Positions 22,361 through 35,163 are shown, counted from the stretch's first letter. The stretch is DNA of 64,000 bases from Bubalus kerabau (GCF_029407905.1 NC_073639.1:45773501-45837500), one strand, 5' to 3'. Made by a program: numbers and translations. The notes: generated from the sequence alone by a model not told the origin.

Positions 22361-23499
22361 GTTGTTGTTCAGTCACTACATTGTGTTCAACTCTTTCCAA
22401 CCCCATGGACTGCAGCATCCCAAGTTTCCCATCCTTCACCATTTCCCAGAGTTTGCTCAAATTCATGTCTATTGAGTCAATGATGCCATCCAACTATCTC
22501 ATTCTCTGTCACTCCCCTCTCTTGCCCTCAGTCTTTCCCAGTATCAGGGTCTTTTCCAATGAGTTAGCTTTTTGCATCAGGTGGCCAAAGTATTGGAACT
22601 TCAGCTTCAATATCAGTCCTTCCAATGAATATTCATGGTCAATTTCCCATAGGATTGACTAGTTTGATCTCCTTAATGTCCAAGGGACTCTCAAATGTCT
22701 TCTCCAGCACCACAGCTGGAAAGTATCAATTCTTTGGTACTCAGTCTTCTTAATGGTTCAACTCTCACATCCATACATGACTACTAGAAAAACTATAGCT
22801 TTGACTCTGTGGACCTTTGTTGGAAAAATGATGTCTCTGCTCTTTAACACACAATCTAGGCTTGTTATAGCTTTCCTTCCAAGGAGCAAATATCTTTTGA
22901 TTTCATGGCTGCATTTACCATCTGCAGTGACTTGGGAGCCCAAGAAAATAAAATCTGCCACTGTTTCCATTTTTTTCCCTGTCTATTTGCCATGAACTAA
23001 TGGGACTGAATGCTATAATCTTAGTTTTTTGAATTTTGAGTTTTAAGCCAGCTTTTTTTTTTTTTTTGATATTTCTTTTTTTAAATTTTATTTTATTTTT
23101 AAATTTTACATAATTGTATTAGTTTTGCCAAATATCAAAATGAATCTGCCACAGGTATACATGTGTTCCCCATCCTGAACCTTCCTCCCTCCTCCCTCCC
23201 CATACCATCCCTCTGGGTCGTCCCAGTGTACCAGCCCCAAGCATCCAGTATCGTGCATCGAACCTGGACTGGCAACTCATTTCATACATGATATTTTACA
23301 TGTTTCAATGCCATTCTCCCAAATCTTCCCACCCTCTCCCTCTCCCACAGAGTCCATAAGACTGTTCTATACATCAGTGTCTCTTTTGCTGTCTCGTACG
23401 CAGGGTTACTCCCCTCTATTACCTTCATCAAGAAGCTCTTTAGCACTTCTTCAATTTCTGCCATTAGAATGGTATCATCTGCATATCTGCGGTTGTTGG
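22361..23499 (-). mobile_element. BovB, minus strand, split by L1_BT
   Basis: BovB 3' end and RT region lie at 22361-23052 and 23408-23499. The gap is an L1_BT 3' end. The RT motif Tyr-Ala-Asp-Asp is intact near 23474-23485, just before the 5' truncation. The C-terminal frame at 22758-22970 is conserved (METVADFIFLGSQVTADG). Confidence 0.92.
23053..23407 (-). mobile_element. L1_BT 3' end, minus strand, inside BovB
   Basis: A T-run at 23053-23067 is followed by the L1_BT 3' UTR in reverse (gttttgccaaatatcaaaat, cctctgggtcgtcccag, catccagtatcgtgcatc) to gtctcgtacgcaggg. Low divergence suggests a young insertion. Confidence 0.9.
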
Positions 23500-25129
23500 A
23501 CCCCTGAAATTGATTTCCTGGAGTTTTAACTCTGAGTTACCCATACTGAGCCTCCAGAAATTTATCAGTTGCAATTCAAGTTTCCTACCAGAACTAGTTC
23601 TTGTGGTTGTTTCCACTTGTGAGTCTCTGCTTTGGAAACAGTGATTCTCTTGTGTGGTCCACGGTGGGAGGAGAGAGGCAGTGACTAGCCATGCCCTATT
23701 AATTATGCCTGGTGTTCTAACATCAAGGCACTTCATTCTTCAACAAAGCTTTCTGCAATAACTTAGTAAACCTAGTTTGTCTGCTTGGAATCATTATCAA
23801 ATGGGCTAAGAAAAACTTATGTATATTTTTCATTCAAATAGAAAAATCACCTGTATCTTGGTAAGTTGTTGACATTATTTGCTTTTCTGGCTAAGAATCA
23901 TTGCTGTATTTGCTCTGCATTTTACTTCCTCTTTGGCAGAGGCTGCTCTGATTGCAGCCATCAAAGACTCTGGCTACGCCTCTTTCACAAATAATAATGA
24001 CCTCAAAAACAGTGAGCTGAGGAATGTTCTCCCTTCCCTCCAGAGATCAGAGAGTCAAGATATTCTCTGGGCTGCAAGAAGAGAGCTCAAAATTTCAGCC
24101 TGTGAATTTGATGAAAACCACCCCGAAGGTCCTGATTATTTTTTTATTATACCTCTAAGTTAATGCTGGGCTTCTCTTCTTCTGAATAGCAAAGCTATAT
24201 TTTGCAAAGGTAGCAAAGTGCAATTTTAATTCAGGGAGAGGAATAGTTTGACACATAGCCTTCCCTGGCTTCCCCTTCCCAAGCCTCATAAACTCCTTTA
24301 CAAAGACCTATTCTTCTAGGTTACTTCGATGTTCTTTTGACAGAATTGGTCCAAATTGGTCTTTATAAGCCCTCCAGAGCTACACAGTGTATCATATGAC
24401 CTTTGCAATTTTCTTGTGAAGGCAGTCATGTCAAACTCAACTGAGCCTTGACGGAATTAGTTCTGCTAGCCCCTACAGGGAGTGAGCATACAAAGCCCCC
24501 TGTCTGCCTAAAATAGCAGCCTTTCTCTCAGTCCATGTGTGTCTGTGATTTATGCCTTAATTGACATTAATGCCTGTATGATGCATTCATGCAGCTATTG
24601 TCATAAACAGAAAGTAAATCATGCCTGTGTTGCAGGACTCCTTTTTCAAGGGGGGAAAGATGACAATTGTCCTTTCATGTATTCACAAGGACTCCCTAGT
24701 TCCTCTATCTGGTTCACCTATAACACAATGACCCAAGTGCCACCTGAGAGGAAATGTAAAGAAGCAAAGGTTTTTTCAATGTTATTCACCTTCCTCTAGG
24801 GAGCAAAAAAGAAAGCACAGGTATTTGCATTGGGCTTCTATAGAGACTGAAAAGAAAACAGTACTTTGAATAGGTAAGGATTTTTAATATGGAAGGTAAA
24901 GTGCAATATCTCCAACATGCATCTAGATTTTCCTCTCAGCTATGTGAGTCCATTATCCTATATTTTGTTTCTATCTGAGTCCCCCAAATAATATAAAAAG
25001 TGGAAAGCACAAGACACTGTTAATTATTATAAGGGATATCAGTTCTTAGAAAATCCTTAAGGTTAATTAATTCAGTGAAAGAATTTTGAATCAATTTTAA
25101 TATCCATCTTTGATCATTTTGTTATTTAT
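23500..25129. other. Unassigned region with a weak exon-like segment
   Basis: No BovB, Bov-tA or L1_BT in about 1.6 kb. An open frame on the plus strand from 23879 to 24163 has no ATG. Its best part, 23940-24140, is preceded by a pyrimidine-rich acceptor-like tract ending ctttggcag and encodes residues such as AALIAAIKDSGYASFTNN. I recognise no family. A convincing donor site is not visible. It may equally be an old LTR or pseudogene piece. Confidence 0.25.
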
Positions 25130-28120
25130 GTTTAAAAATTTATTCAACTTTTATTGAAGGATAATGGCTTTACAGAATTTTGCTGTTTTCTGTCAAACCT
25201 CAGTCATAGGTATACATATATTCCCTCCCTTTTGAACCCCCTCCCATTTCCCTCCCCATCCCACTCCTCTAGGATGATACAGAGCCCCTGTTTGAGTTTC
25301 CTGAGCCATACAGCAAATTCCTGTTGGCTATCTATCTTACATATGGTAATGTAAGTTTCCATGTTACTCTTTCCATACATCTCACCCTCTCCTCCCTTCT
25401 CCCCATGTCCATAAGTCTATTCTCTATGTCTGTTTCTCCATTGTTGCCCTGTAATTAAATTCTTCAGTACTGTTTTTCTAGATTCTGTATATATGTGTTA
25501 GAATGCAGTATTTATCCTTCTCTTTCTGACTCAATTCACTCTGTATAACAGGCTCTAGGTTCATCCACCTCATTAGAACTGACTCAAATGTGTTCCTTTT
25601 TAGGCTGAGTAATATTCCATTGTGTATATGTGCCACAAATTCTTTATCCATTTATCTATTGATGGACATCTAGGTTGATTCCATACTCTAGCTATTGTAA
25701 ATAGTGCTGTGATGAAAAATGGGATACATGTGTCTCTTTCAATTTTGGTTTCCTCAAGGTATATGCCTAGGAGTAGGATTGCTGGGTCATATGGTGGTTT
25801 TATTCTTAGTTTTTAAAGGAATCTCCATACCATCTTCCATAGTGGCTGTATCAATTTACGTTCCCACCAACAGTGCAAGAGCATTCCCTTTTCTCCACAC
25901 CCTCTCCAGCATTTATTGTTTGTAGACTTTGTGATGATGGCCATTCTGACCGGTGTGAGGTGTTATCTCATTGTAGTTTTGATTTGAATTTCTCTAGTAA
26001 TGAGCAATGCTGAGCATCTTTTCATGTGTGTGTTAGCCATCTGTATGTCTTCTTTCGAGAAATGTCTGTTTAGGTCTTTGTCCCACATTTTGATTGGCTT
26101 GTTTGTTTTTATGGTATTGAGTTGCATAAGCTGCTTGTATATTTTGGAAGTTAATCCCTTGTTGTTTCATTTGCTATTATTTTCTCCCATTTTGAGGGTT
26201 GGCTTTTCACATTGTTTATAGTTTCCTTTGCTGTGCAAAAGGTTAATCAGGTCCCACTTGTTTACTTTTGTTTTTATTTCCATGACTTTGGGAGGTGGGT
26301 CATAGAGGATTTTGCTTTGATTTATGTCATCGAGTGTTCTGCCTTTGTTTTCCTCTAAGAGTTTTATAGTTTCTGTTCTTACATTTAGGTCTTTAATCCA
26401 TGTTGAGTTTATCTTTCTGTATGATGTTAGGAAGTGTTCTAATTTCATTATTTTCCAAGTAGTTGTCCAGTATTCCCAACACCATTTATTGAAGAGGCTG
26501 TCTTTGCTCCATTGTATATTCTTGCCTCCTTTGTTAAAAATAAGGTACCCATAAGTACATGAGTTTATTTCTGGGTTTTCTATCTTGTTTCATTGGTCTA
26601 TATCTCTGTTTTTGTGTCAGCACCATACTGTCTTGATGACTGTAGCTTTGTAGTATAATCTGAAGTCAGGAAGGTTGATTCCTCCAGCTCCATTCTTCTT
26701 TCTCAAGATTGCTTTGGCTATTTGGGGTCTTTTGTGTTTCTATATGAATTGTGAATTTTTTTTGTTCTAGTTATGTGGAAAATGCCATTGGTGATTTGAT
26801 AGGGATTGCGTTGAATCTGTAGATTGAATTTTGTAGTCTAGTCATTTTCACAATATTGATTCTTCCTACCAAGGAACATGGAATATCTCTCCATCTGTTT
26901 ATGTCATCTTTGATTTCTTTCATTAGTGTCTTAAAATTTTCTGTGTCCAGTTCTTTTGTCTCCTTAAGTAAGTTTATTCATAGATATTTAATTTGTTTTG
27001 TTGCAATGGTGAATGGGATTGATTCTTTAATTTCTCTTTCTGATTTTTGATTGTTACTATATAGAAATGCAAGTGATTTTTGTTTATTGATTTTGTATCC
27101 TACAACTTTGCTAAATTCAGTGATTAGCTCCAATAATTTTCTGATACTATCTTTAGGATTTTCTATGTGTAGTATCATGCCATCTGCAAACAGTGAGAGC
27201 TTTACTTCTTCTTTTCCAATCTGAATTCCTTTTATTTCTTTCTCTTCTCTGATTTTTGTGGCTAGGACTTCCAGAACTCTGTTGAATAATAGCAGCAAGA
27301 GTGGCCACCCTTGCTTGTTCCTGATCTTAGGGGGAATGCTTTCATTTTTTTCACCATTGAGAATAATGTTTGCTGTAGGCTTATCATATATGACCTTTAC
27401 TATGTTGAGGTAGGTTCCTTCTATGCCCATTTTTTGAAGAGTTTTAATCATAAAAGGGTGCTGAATTTTGTCAAAGGCGTTTTCTGCATCCATTGAGATT
27501 ATCACATGGTTTTTGTCTTTCAATTTGTTAATATGGTGTATCAGTTTGTGTATATTGATGAATCCTTACATCCCTGGAATAAACCCAATTTGATCATAGT
27601 GCATGAGCTCTTTGATGTTTTGCTGAATTCTGTTTGCTAAAATTTTGTTGAGGATTTTTGCATCTATGTTTGTCAGTGATATTGGCCTGTAATTCTCTTT
27701 GTGTGTATTGTCTTTGTCTCATTTTGGTAACAGGGTGATGGTGGCCTTGTAGAATGAGTTTGGAAGTATTCCTTCCTCTGCAATTTTTTGAAAGAGTTTT
27801 AGAAGGATAGGCATTAGTTCTTTTCTAAATGTTTGATATAATTCTCCTTTGAAGCCATCTGATCCTTGGCTTTTGTTTTCTGGGTGATTTTTGATCACAG
27901 CTTCTATTTCAGTGCTTATAACTGGGTTGTTCATAATTTCTATTTCTTTCTGGTTCAGTCTTGAAAGGTTGAACTTATCTAAGAATATGTTCATTTCTTC
28001 TAGGTTATCCATTTTATTGTCATATAGTTGTTCATAATAGTCTCTTATAATCCTTTGTATTTCTGAATTATCTGTTGTAAGCTCTCCTTTTTCATTTCTA
28101 ATTTTGTTGATGTTGTTTGT
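25130..28120 (-). mobile_element. L1 LINE, minus strand, 5'-truncated (about 3.0 kb)
   Basis: The longest continuous L1 here. The 3' UTR lies at 25130-25700 and ORF2 from about 25720 to 28120, with the RT domain and C-terminal region in order. Transcription sense is leftward. Frames are broken by many stops, and the 5' end, including the endonuclease and ORF1, is missing. Confidence 0.92.
26978..27523 (-). pseudogene. L1 ORF2 reverse-transcriptase fragment, catalytically damaged
   Basis: The 181-residue open segment contains RT motif A (SMDAENAFDKI) near the N-terminus and the region of motif C. Motif C, normally Phe-Ala-Asp-Asp, reads Phe-Ala-Asp-Gly (27179-27190), so the second catalytic aspartate is replaced. 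The following motifs (NPKDSIRKLLELI, KVVGYKINKQKS) match L1 ORF2. A further ORF2 piece from the RT N-terminal part lies at 27719-28012, and a C-terminal piece at 26167-26448. No activity is expected. Confidence 0.9.
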
Positions 28121-29189
28121 TAATCAAGCAAAATAGATATTTGCTTCTTTTATAATATCAATAATATTGGTATTTGGATGATTTCTATGAATGATATTGC
28201 CACCTTGCTTGACTCCTCAACCCCAAATATAACTTTTAATATAACATGGTGAATGTATTCTTTTCTCCAAGTGAATGGCCTTGAATTCCCATATATTTCC
28301 CTTCAGCAATTGAGGATGTTAATAACTGTGTCTCTTCCCATTGATTTATCATATATAGCGTAAGAGCAGATTTTTCTACCTGGTGCAGAATTAGATAGAA
28401 AATGGCCCATTCACCACTCTCCTCACTATATATGTCTGTCCATGCACACATATACTCCAGCACATGAGTGCTATGAGCTTTTCTCCCATTACCTGCATGG
28501 AAGGATGGATTTGGCAACTGTAGATGAAGAAAGGAAATGAGAAGTTGATAATGTTGAGTTATGGGTGGGTAATGAAGGTTACCAAGAGGAAGGAAGGAAG
28601 AAGAGATGGTTAAATTATATGGAAATGGTTTGGTCCTTTTCTTATTCCTTTGAACCAATTTTGAACCCTAGGGAAGAAACAGAGACATTTGTAAGAGTGT
28701 GGAATTATTCCTTGTGTGTGGGTGTGTCCAAAATGTGATAAAAAAGTAAAGGGTTTCTATCTTTGAACAAATTGCAACCCAGTGGAGCATCAAAATGATG
28801 ACTTGCTTGAGGAGTTCACCAGTATCCCTCTCTAGACAGAGTTACCAACATTCCATGAATGGGGATGACATGAGATTGCATAGCTGAGAGGAATCTAGAG
28901 CAGGAATAGAAGCAGAATTTAAAATTGAAAATGCAGTGTCATTTACATCAGCAATATAAATCTAACAAAATATGAACAAGACCTGCATGATAAAAATTAT
29001 AAATGTTTGAACCACCGAAAGGATACTGAGATTTTAACAATGGAAAAATCTCTTAAATGCCCTTTACTTCATAAAAACATATATTAATCATTAAGTATTA
29101 CTCAATCTGTGTATCTAGTACTTATCAGTGCATTGTTTTCTGAATAAATCCCATATTATTTTATATAGATAAATGTCCTGACTACTACA
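28121..29189. other. Unassigned stretch
   Basis: About 1.07 kb without a recognised repeat. A 140-codon minus-strand frame at 28236-28658 starts at TTG, has no recognisable domain, and its composition looks random. Confidence 0.35.
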
Positions 29190-30395
29190 GAAGTTTAAAA
29201 ACTCCTACACTGTTAGTGGGAATGTAAGTTTGTGCTGCCACTATGAAGAACAGTAAGACGTTCCTTAAAAAGCTAAAAATAAAGCTACAATATGATCTGG
29301 CAATCCCACTCCTGGGTGTATATCCAGAGAAAAGTATAATATGAAAAGATATATGTACCCTAATGTTCAGTGCAACACTGTCGACAATAGTCAAGACATG
29401 GAAGCAACCTAAGTGTCCATTGACAGATTAATGAATTAAGAAGATGTGGTACATATATACAATGGAATATTACTCAGTCGTGAAAAATGAAATAATGCCA
29501 TTTGCAGCAACATGTATAGACCTAGAGATTATCATACAAAATGAAGTAATTCAGACAAATATTAATATATGATGTAACTTATATGTGAAATATGAAAATA
29601 TGACACAATTGAACTTATTTACAAAACAGAAACAGACTCACAGACTTATAGAACAGACTTGTGGTTACCAAAAGAAAGTGGGGGCAGGGATAAATTAGGA
29701 GTTGAGGATTAATTGCTACACACTACTGTATCCAAAATAGATAACCAATGAGGGCCTACTGTATGGCACAACTATACTCAATGTTTTATAATAACCAATA
29801 TAGGAAAATAATGAGCAAAATAATAGATATCAGTTCAGTTCAGTCACTCAGTCCTGTCTGACTCTTTGTGACCCCATGAACCACAGCATGCCAGGCCTCC
29901 CTGTCCATCACCAACTCCCAGAGTCCACCCAAACCCATGTCCATTGAGCCGGTGATGCCATCCAATGATCTCATCCTCTGTTGTCCCCTTCTCCTCCTGC
30001 CTTAAATCTTTCCCAGCATTAGGGTCTTTTCAAATGAGTCAGCTCTTCACATGAGGTGGCCAAAGTATTGGAGTTTCAGCTTCAGTATCACTCCTACTAA
30101 TGAACACCCAGGACTGATCTCCTTTAGGATGGACTGGTTGGATCTCCTTGCATTCCCAGGGACTCTCAAGAGTCTTCTCCAACACCACAGTTCAAAAGCA
30201 TCAATTCTTTGGCACTCAGCTTTGTTTATAGTCCAACTCTCACATCCACACATGACCACTGGAAAAACCATAGCCTTGACTAGATGGACTTCTGTTGACA
30301 AAATAATAGATATGTGTGGGTGTATAATGGAATCACTTGCTGAACACCTGAAACTAAGATGACAGTATAAATCAATTGTATTTCAATAAATTAAA
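29190..30395 (+). mobile_element. L1 3' end, plus strand, interrupted by BovB
   Basis: ORF2 C-terminus and 3' UTR run 29190-29830, interrupted by a BovB, and finish at 30314-30395 with tttcaataaatt and an A-run. The L1 reads through correctly once the BovB and one TSD copy are removed. Confidence 0.85.
29831..30298 (-). mobile_element. BovB 3' fragment, minus strand, perfect 15-base TSD
   Basis: A 468-base 5'-truncated BovB. The 15-base TSD caaaataatagatat is identical at 29816-29830 and 30299-30313. It lies within an L1 3' UTR, which gives a clear relative age. Only the BovB C-terminal and 3' part is present, so it never carried the RT core. Confidence 0.96.
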
Positions 30396-31421
30396 AAAAA
30401 ACTACTATAGATGATCACAAAATTTCAAAGCAGTGAGGAATATCATAACATCTATAAGACATAAATAACAAAGTCATTTATTTTTATCATTCCTTTACTT
30501 TTGGCTATATAAACCTGGGTTTAACGTATTTCTTCATTCCACAGAAAATTGTTGGTCATAAAAGAAGTATGCATTCTTTACTTCCTTAAAATCTCAAAAA
30601 CAGTAAGCAAACATGATGGGGGGTTGTGCAGGATAATAAAGGTAGTCTCTGAATTAAGATGAGGTACAATAATGGAAGGATATTTTCATGTTCTGAATAA
30701 TCAGAAATGTATCTGTTTGGTTGCCTAATACATATACATAAAACTCTGCTTTGTGGCATCAAAATTAAGAATATCCTTAGAGAAACAGAGACAAAGCTAG
30801 TTGATGGTGAGAAAGAAGTGAAGGCCATTTTGGTCTATGGATACAGCTGAGAATGCCATGCTCACAGGTATGAAGGCTTATAAGATCTGAGTAGCTAAGT
30901 TCAGTAGCTAAGCATTTCATTAATCAAACACACTAAAAATTCTTTCTAATTTTAAAAAGTTGCCTAAAAGTTTGAATTTCAAGAATGTCAGAGAAATCAC
31001 ATAAAATTTCACAACAAACTTAATAAATTAAAATGTTCTTAAAATATCTAATAGTTAAGTTAGAAGTAGCTATTTTAGAAAGCAGAAGGATGAGATAGCT
31101 AAATGATTTGGATAGGCATTCCACCTACACAGAAAGCCAAGTACAAATGGCAACATGTGTGTATTGGGCAAACAGTTTATTACCTGTTTTGCTATCTCAG
31201 CCTTTCCTTCATGTACCAAGACTCTGTTTTGTTTTTCAAATTCAATAACAAAATTTGCTTATTCGCTTGAAACAGATCCCAACTGCATTCTAAATTAATC
31301 TTGGGAAAAAATTACAGCTCAAATACTTCAGTGTAATTATATTCCAGTCCAAGGTATTTGTTTCATTTCAGAAACTAGCCTACCAAGACATCTTCTAATA
31401 TTGTCAAATTTTATGACTCCT
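30396..31421. other. Unassigned A+T-rich stretch
   Basis: About 1.0 kb with no recognised repeat or gene. Confidence 0.35.
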
Positions 31422-31436
31422 AGTGACAAATACAAG

Positions 31437-31644
31437 GGCTTCCCAGGTGGCTCAGTGATAATCTGCCTGCAACACAGGAGATGCGGATTCAATTTCTGGT
31501 TCAGGAAGATCCTCTGGAGAAGGAAATGGCAACCCACTCCAGTATTCATGTCTGCGAAATTCGATGGACAGAGGAGCCTGGTAGACTATAGTCCATTAGG
31601 TTGCAAAAGAGTTGGACACGACTTAATGACTAAACAACAACAGC
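31437..31644 (+). mobile_element. Bov-tA SINE, plus strand, TSD-flanked
   Basis: Complete Bov-tA with an (aac)n-type tail. The TSD is agtgacaaatacaag (31422-31436) versus agtgacaaatgcaag (31645-31659), one mismatch in 15. Confidence 0.94.
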
Positions 31645-31659
31645 AGTGACAAATGCAAG

Positions 31660-32009
31660 TCTGGAAATATTTTAATAATAGAACTTTTAAAAAGTTAAGA
31701 TGACATATCAGCAATAATGTTCTGGTCATGCTAAGTATGTACTGAGAGCCCTGGGGTTGTTGGAGGGCAGAGTCAATACCAAAGCTGGCTGGTATAGACT
31801 GCAAAACTGACCATGCACAAACTCTTCCAAGTCCTTGCTCCATGGCATTATGCAGTTTGCTTGAAATCAGCCATGATGGGAGTATTTGCACAACAGAAAT
31901 CAGCAAATACTATAAATTAGGAGACCTTTTATATGGTTTACCAGCATACCACTATTGAGATGTCCTGTCCTTCTATAGGTAAGTGAATAAATAAACTGCT
32001 CATCCAGTC
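31660..32009. other. Unassigned stretch
   Basis: About 350 bases with no recognised repeat or coding signal. Confidence 0.3.
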
Positions 32010-32229
32010 GGGCTTCCCTGGTGGCTCAGACAGTGTAGAATCCTCCTGCAATGTGGGAGACCTGGGTTCCATCCCTGGCTTGGGAAGATCCCCTGTAAGA
32101 GGGCATGGCAGCCCACTCAAGTATTCTTGCCTGGACAATCCCCATAGATAGTGGAGTCTGGCAAGCTACAGTCCATGGGATCACAAAGAGTGGGACACTA
32201 CTGAGTGACTAAGCACAGCACACATACAG
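32010..32229 (+). mobile_element. Bov-tA SINE, plus strand
   Basis: Complete Bov-tA ending in a gcacagcacacatac tail. Moderate divergence. Confidence 0.92.
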
Positions 32230-32479
32230 AATTTCAATTATTAATTTTGTGAGACCTATGATTATTAGAATATTTAAAGTTTGATTTTCCATTATTTTGT
32301 ATTTTGTGATTACTAACAACAAGACTGAACTTTCTCCCGAATCTCATAACTAAGTAGTTCATAATAGCTTTTTTATGTAGTTTTTTAACAAAATATGGCT
32401 CTATACATGCACACATGCACATATAATTATATACAATTATAATATTGTACAATATTATATAATTGCCTGAAATTGTATA
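32230..32479. other. A+T-rich low-complexity stretch
   Basis: Dense ATAT/TATA wording at 32415-32490 (for example attatatacaattataatattg). No gene or named repeat recognised. Confidence 0.4.
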
Positions 32480-32630
32480 TAATTGTTTTTCATTATTTTC
32501 TTAGAGAAGTGATTGATTCACAGCAAAGTTGAGAATATGCAGCTTTCCCTACTCCAAAACCTATACAGCCCCCTCATTAACAGCATCCCCCACCTTCCCC
32601 ACCCAGTGGGGCATTTGTAACAACTGATGA

Positions 32631-32945
32631 TGATCCAGCCAGTCCATTCTGAAGGAGATCAGCCCTGGGATTTCTTTGGAAGGAATGATACTAAAGCTGA
32701 AACTCCAGTACTTTGGCCACCTCATGCGAAGAGTTGACTCATTGGAAAAGACTCTGATGCTGGGAGGGACTGGGGGCAGGAGGAGAAGGGGACGACAGAG
32801 GATGAAATGGCTGGATGGCATCACTGACTAGATGGACGTGAGTCTGAGTGAACTTCAGGAGTTGGTGATGGACAGGGAGGCCTGGCGTGCTGTGATTCAT
32901 GGGGTCGCAAAGAGTCGGACATGACTGAGCAACTGAACTGAACTG
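32631..32945 (+). mobile_element. BovB 3' fragment, plus strand, TSD-flanked
   Basis: A 315-base terminal BovB fragment with TSD aactgatga at 32622-32630 and 32946-32954. The L1M sequence reads straight through (acaactgatgaacctag) when it is removed, confirming the boundaries. Confidence 0.95.
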
Positions 32946-33324
32946 AACTGATGAACCTAGACTGTTGCATTCTAATAATTCAAAATCTATAGTTTTCTTT
33001 ATGATATACTTTTGGTGTTGTGCATTCTCTGGGTTTAGACAAATGTATCCACTCTTATTGTATCATGGAGAGTATTTTCACAGACCTATAAATTCTGCTC
33101 TCTGCCTGTTTATCTTCGCCATGCCCCTCCCAAATCACTCATATTGTCCTGTCTTACATTTTGCTTTGTTCAGAATGTCAGTGTTGGAATCATACAGCAT
33201 GTAGCCTTTTCAGATTTGCTTCTTTCATTTAGTAGTATGCATTTACGCCTCTTTCATGTCTTCTTATGACTTGGTAACTCACTTCTTTTCAATATTGAAT
33301 AATACTCCATTGTCTGGATGTGCA

Positions 33325-33403
33325 TGCGTGTGTTTCAGTTGCTTCAGTCATGTCTGACTCTTTGATCCTGTGGAAGGTAGTCCACTAGATTCTGTTCGTG
33401 GAA
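33325..33403 (-). mobile_element. Bov-A/Bov-tA fragment, minus strand
   Basis: About 80 bases of the Bov-A body (cagttgcttcagtcatgtctga) inserted in the old L1 between the ccattgtctggatg and gatgacatatgatg landmarks. Only the distal half of the SINE is present. Confidence 0.75.
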
Positions 33404-33842
33404 GCCCTGATGATGACATATGATGTGGAGCATATATTCACATGCTTACTTACTATCTCCACATCTTCTTTGGGCAGCATTCAGAACTTTCAGTTCAGTT
33501 CAGATCAGTCACTCAGTCCTGTCCAACTCTTTGTGACCCCATGGACTCCAGAATGCCAGGCTTCCATGTCCATCACCAACTCCCAGAGCTTACTCAAACT
33601 CATGTCCATTGAGTCGGTGATGCCATCCAACCATCTCATCCTCTGTCCTCCCCTTCTCCTCCCGCCTTCAATCATTCACAGCATCAGGGTCTTTTCAAAT
33701 GAGTCAGTTCTTCACATCAGATGGCCAAAGTATTAGAGTTTCAGCTTCAGCATCCATCTTTCCAATGAATATTCAGGACTGATTTCCTTAGGTTGGACTG
33801 GTTGGATCTCCTTGCAGGCCAAGGGACTCTCAAGAGTATTCT

Positions 33843-34550
33843 CTAACACCGCACTTCAAAAGCATCAATTCTTCGGTGCTCAGTTTTCTTTATAGTCCAA
33901 CATTCACATCCATACATGCCTAATGGAAAAACCATAGCTTTGACTAGATGAACCTTTGTTGGTAAAGTAATGTCTCTGCTTTTTAATATTCTGTCTAGTT
34001 TTGTCATAACTTTTCTTCCAAGAAGCAAGAGTCTTTTAATTTCATGGCTGAAGTCACCATCTGCAGTGATTTTGGAGCCTCCCCAAATAAAGTCTGTCAC
34101 TGTTTCCACTGTTTCTCCATCTATTTGCCATGAAGTGATGGGACCAGATGCCATGATCTTAGTTTTCTGAATGTTGAGCTTTAAGCCAACTTTCTCACTC
34201 TCCTCTTTCACTTTCATCAAGAAGCTCTTTAGTTCATCTTTGCTTTCTGCCTTAAGTGTGGTGTCATCTGCATATCTGAGGTTATTGAGATTTCTCCTGG
34301 CAATCTTGATTCCAGCTTGTGATTTATCCAGTCCAGCATTTCTCATGATGTAATCTGCATATAACTTAAATAAGCAGTGTAACAATATGCAGCCTTGACA
34401 TACGCCTCTCCTGATTTGGAACCAGTTTGTTGTTCCATGTCCAGTTCTAACTGTTGCTTCTTCACCTGCATACAGATTTCTCAGGAGGCAGGACAGGTGA
34501 TCTGGTATTCCCATCTCTTTCAGAATTTTCCAAAGTTTATTGTGATCCAC
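33843..34550 (-). pseudogene. BovB reverse-transcriptase fragment (235 codons)
   Basis: Open minus-strand frame covering the RT palm and thumb and the C-terminal part. Intact motif RYADDTT lies near residue 95, followed by GLKLNIQKTKIM and HEIKRLLLLGRK blocks. A separate upstream RT piece lies at 34655-35032 (motifs NKASGANRIPVELF, FIPIPKKGNAKECSNYRTI). A frame change between the two, plus the nested insertion, makes it non-functional. Confidence 0.9.
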
Positions 34551-35163
34551 ACACTCAAAAGCTTTGGCATAGTCAGTAAAGCAGCAATAGATGTTTTTCT
34601 GGAGCTCTCTTGTTTTTTCGATGTTCCAACAGATGTTGGTAATTTGATCTCTGACTACTCTGCCTTTTCTAAATCTAGCTTGAACATCTGGAAGTAAATG
34701 GTCATGTACTGTTGAAGCCTGGCTTGGAGAATTTTGGGCATTACTTTGCTACTGTGTGAGATGAGTGCAATAGTGCGGTAGTTTGAGCATTCTTTGGCAT
34801 TGCCTTTCTTTGGGATTGGAATGAAAACTGACCTTTTCCAGTCTTGTGTCCACTGCTGAGTTTTCCAAATTTGCTGGCATATTGAGTGCAGCACTTTCAC
34901 AGCATCATCTTTTAGAATTTGAAATAGCTCAACTGGAATTCTATTAGCTCCACTAGCTTTGTTTGTAGTGATGCTTCCTAAGGCCCACTTGACTTCGCAT
35001 TCCAGGATGTCTGGCTTTAGGTGAGTGATCACACCATCTTGATTATCTAGGTCATGAAGATCTTTTTTGTATAGTTCTTCTGTGTATTCTTGCTACCTCT
35101 TCTTAATATCTTCTGCTTCTGTTAGGTCCATACCATTTCTGTCCTTTATTGAGCCCATCTGTG

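Larger units (their letters stand above)
32480..33480 (-). mobile_element. Old L1 (L1M-type) 3' region, minus strand, interrupted
   Basis: Reverse-oriented L1M 3' UTR and ORF2 end at 32480-32630, 32955-33324 and 33404-33480 (landmarks gtgttgtgcattctctgggttt, ggaatcatacagcatgtagc, gatgacatatgatgtggagc). Interruptions are a BovB (32631-32945), a Bov-tA fragment (33325-33403) and then the BovB starting at 33491. It resumes at about 36145. Confidence 0.8.

Noticed and set aside
24180..24540. Possible LTR or conserved non-coding element in the 23.5-25.1 kb gap
   Set aside because: No terminal TG/CA pair, polyadenylation region or recognised family wording could be placed with confidence.
28236..28658. 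140-codon open frame on the minus strand, possible gene
   Set aside because: Starts at TTG, has no recognisable domain, lies in A+T-rich DNA and shows no splice or promoter context. Best explained by chance.
32231..32490. A+T-rich palindromic tract as a possible matrix attachment or origin site
   Set aside because: Only base composition supports it. No specific motif or independent evidence.
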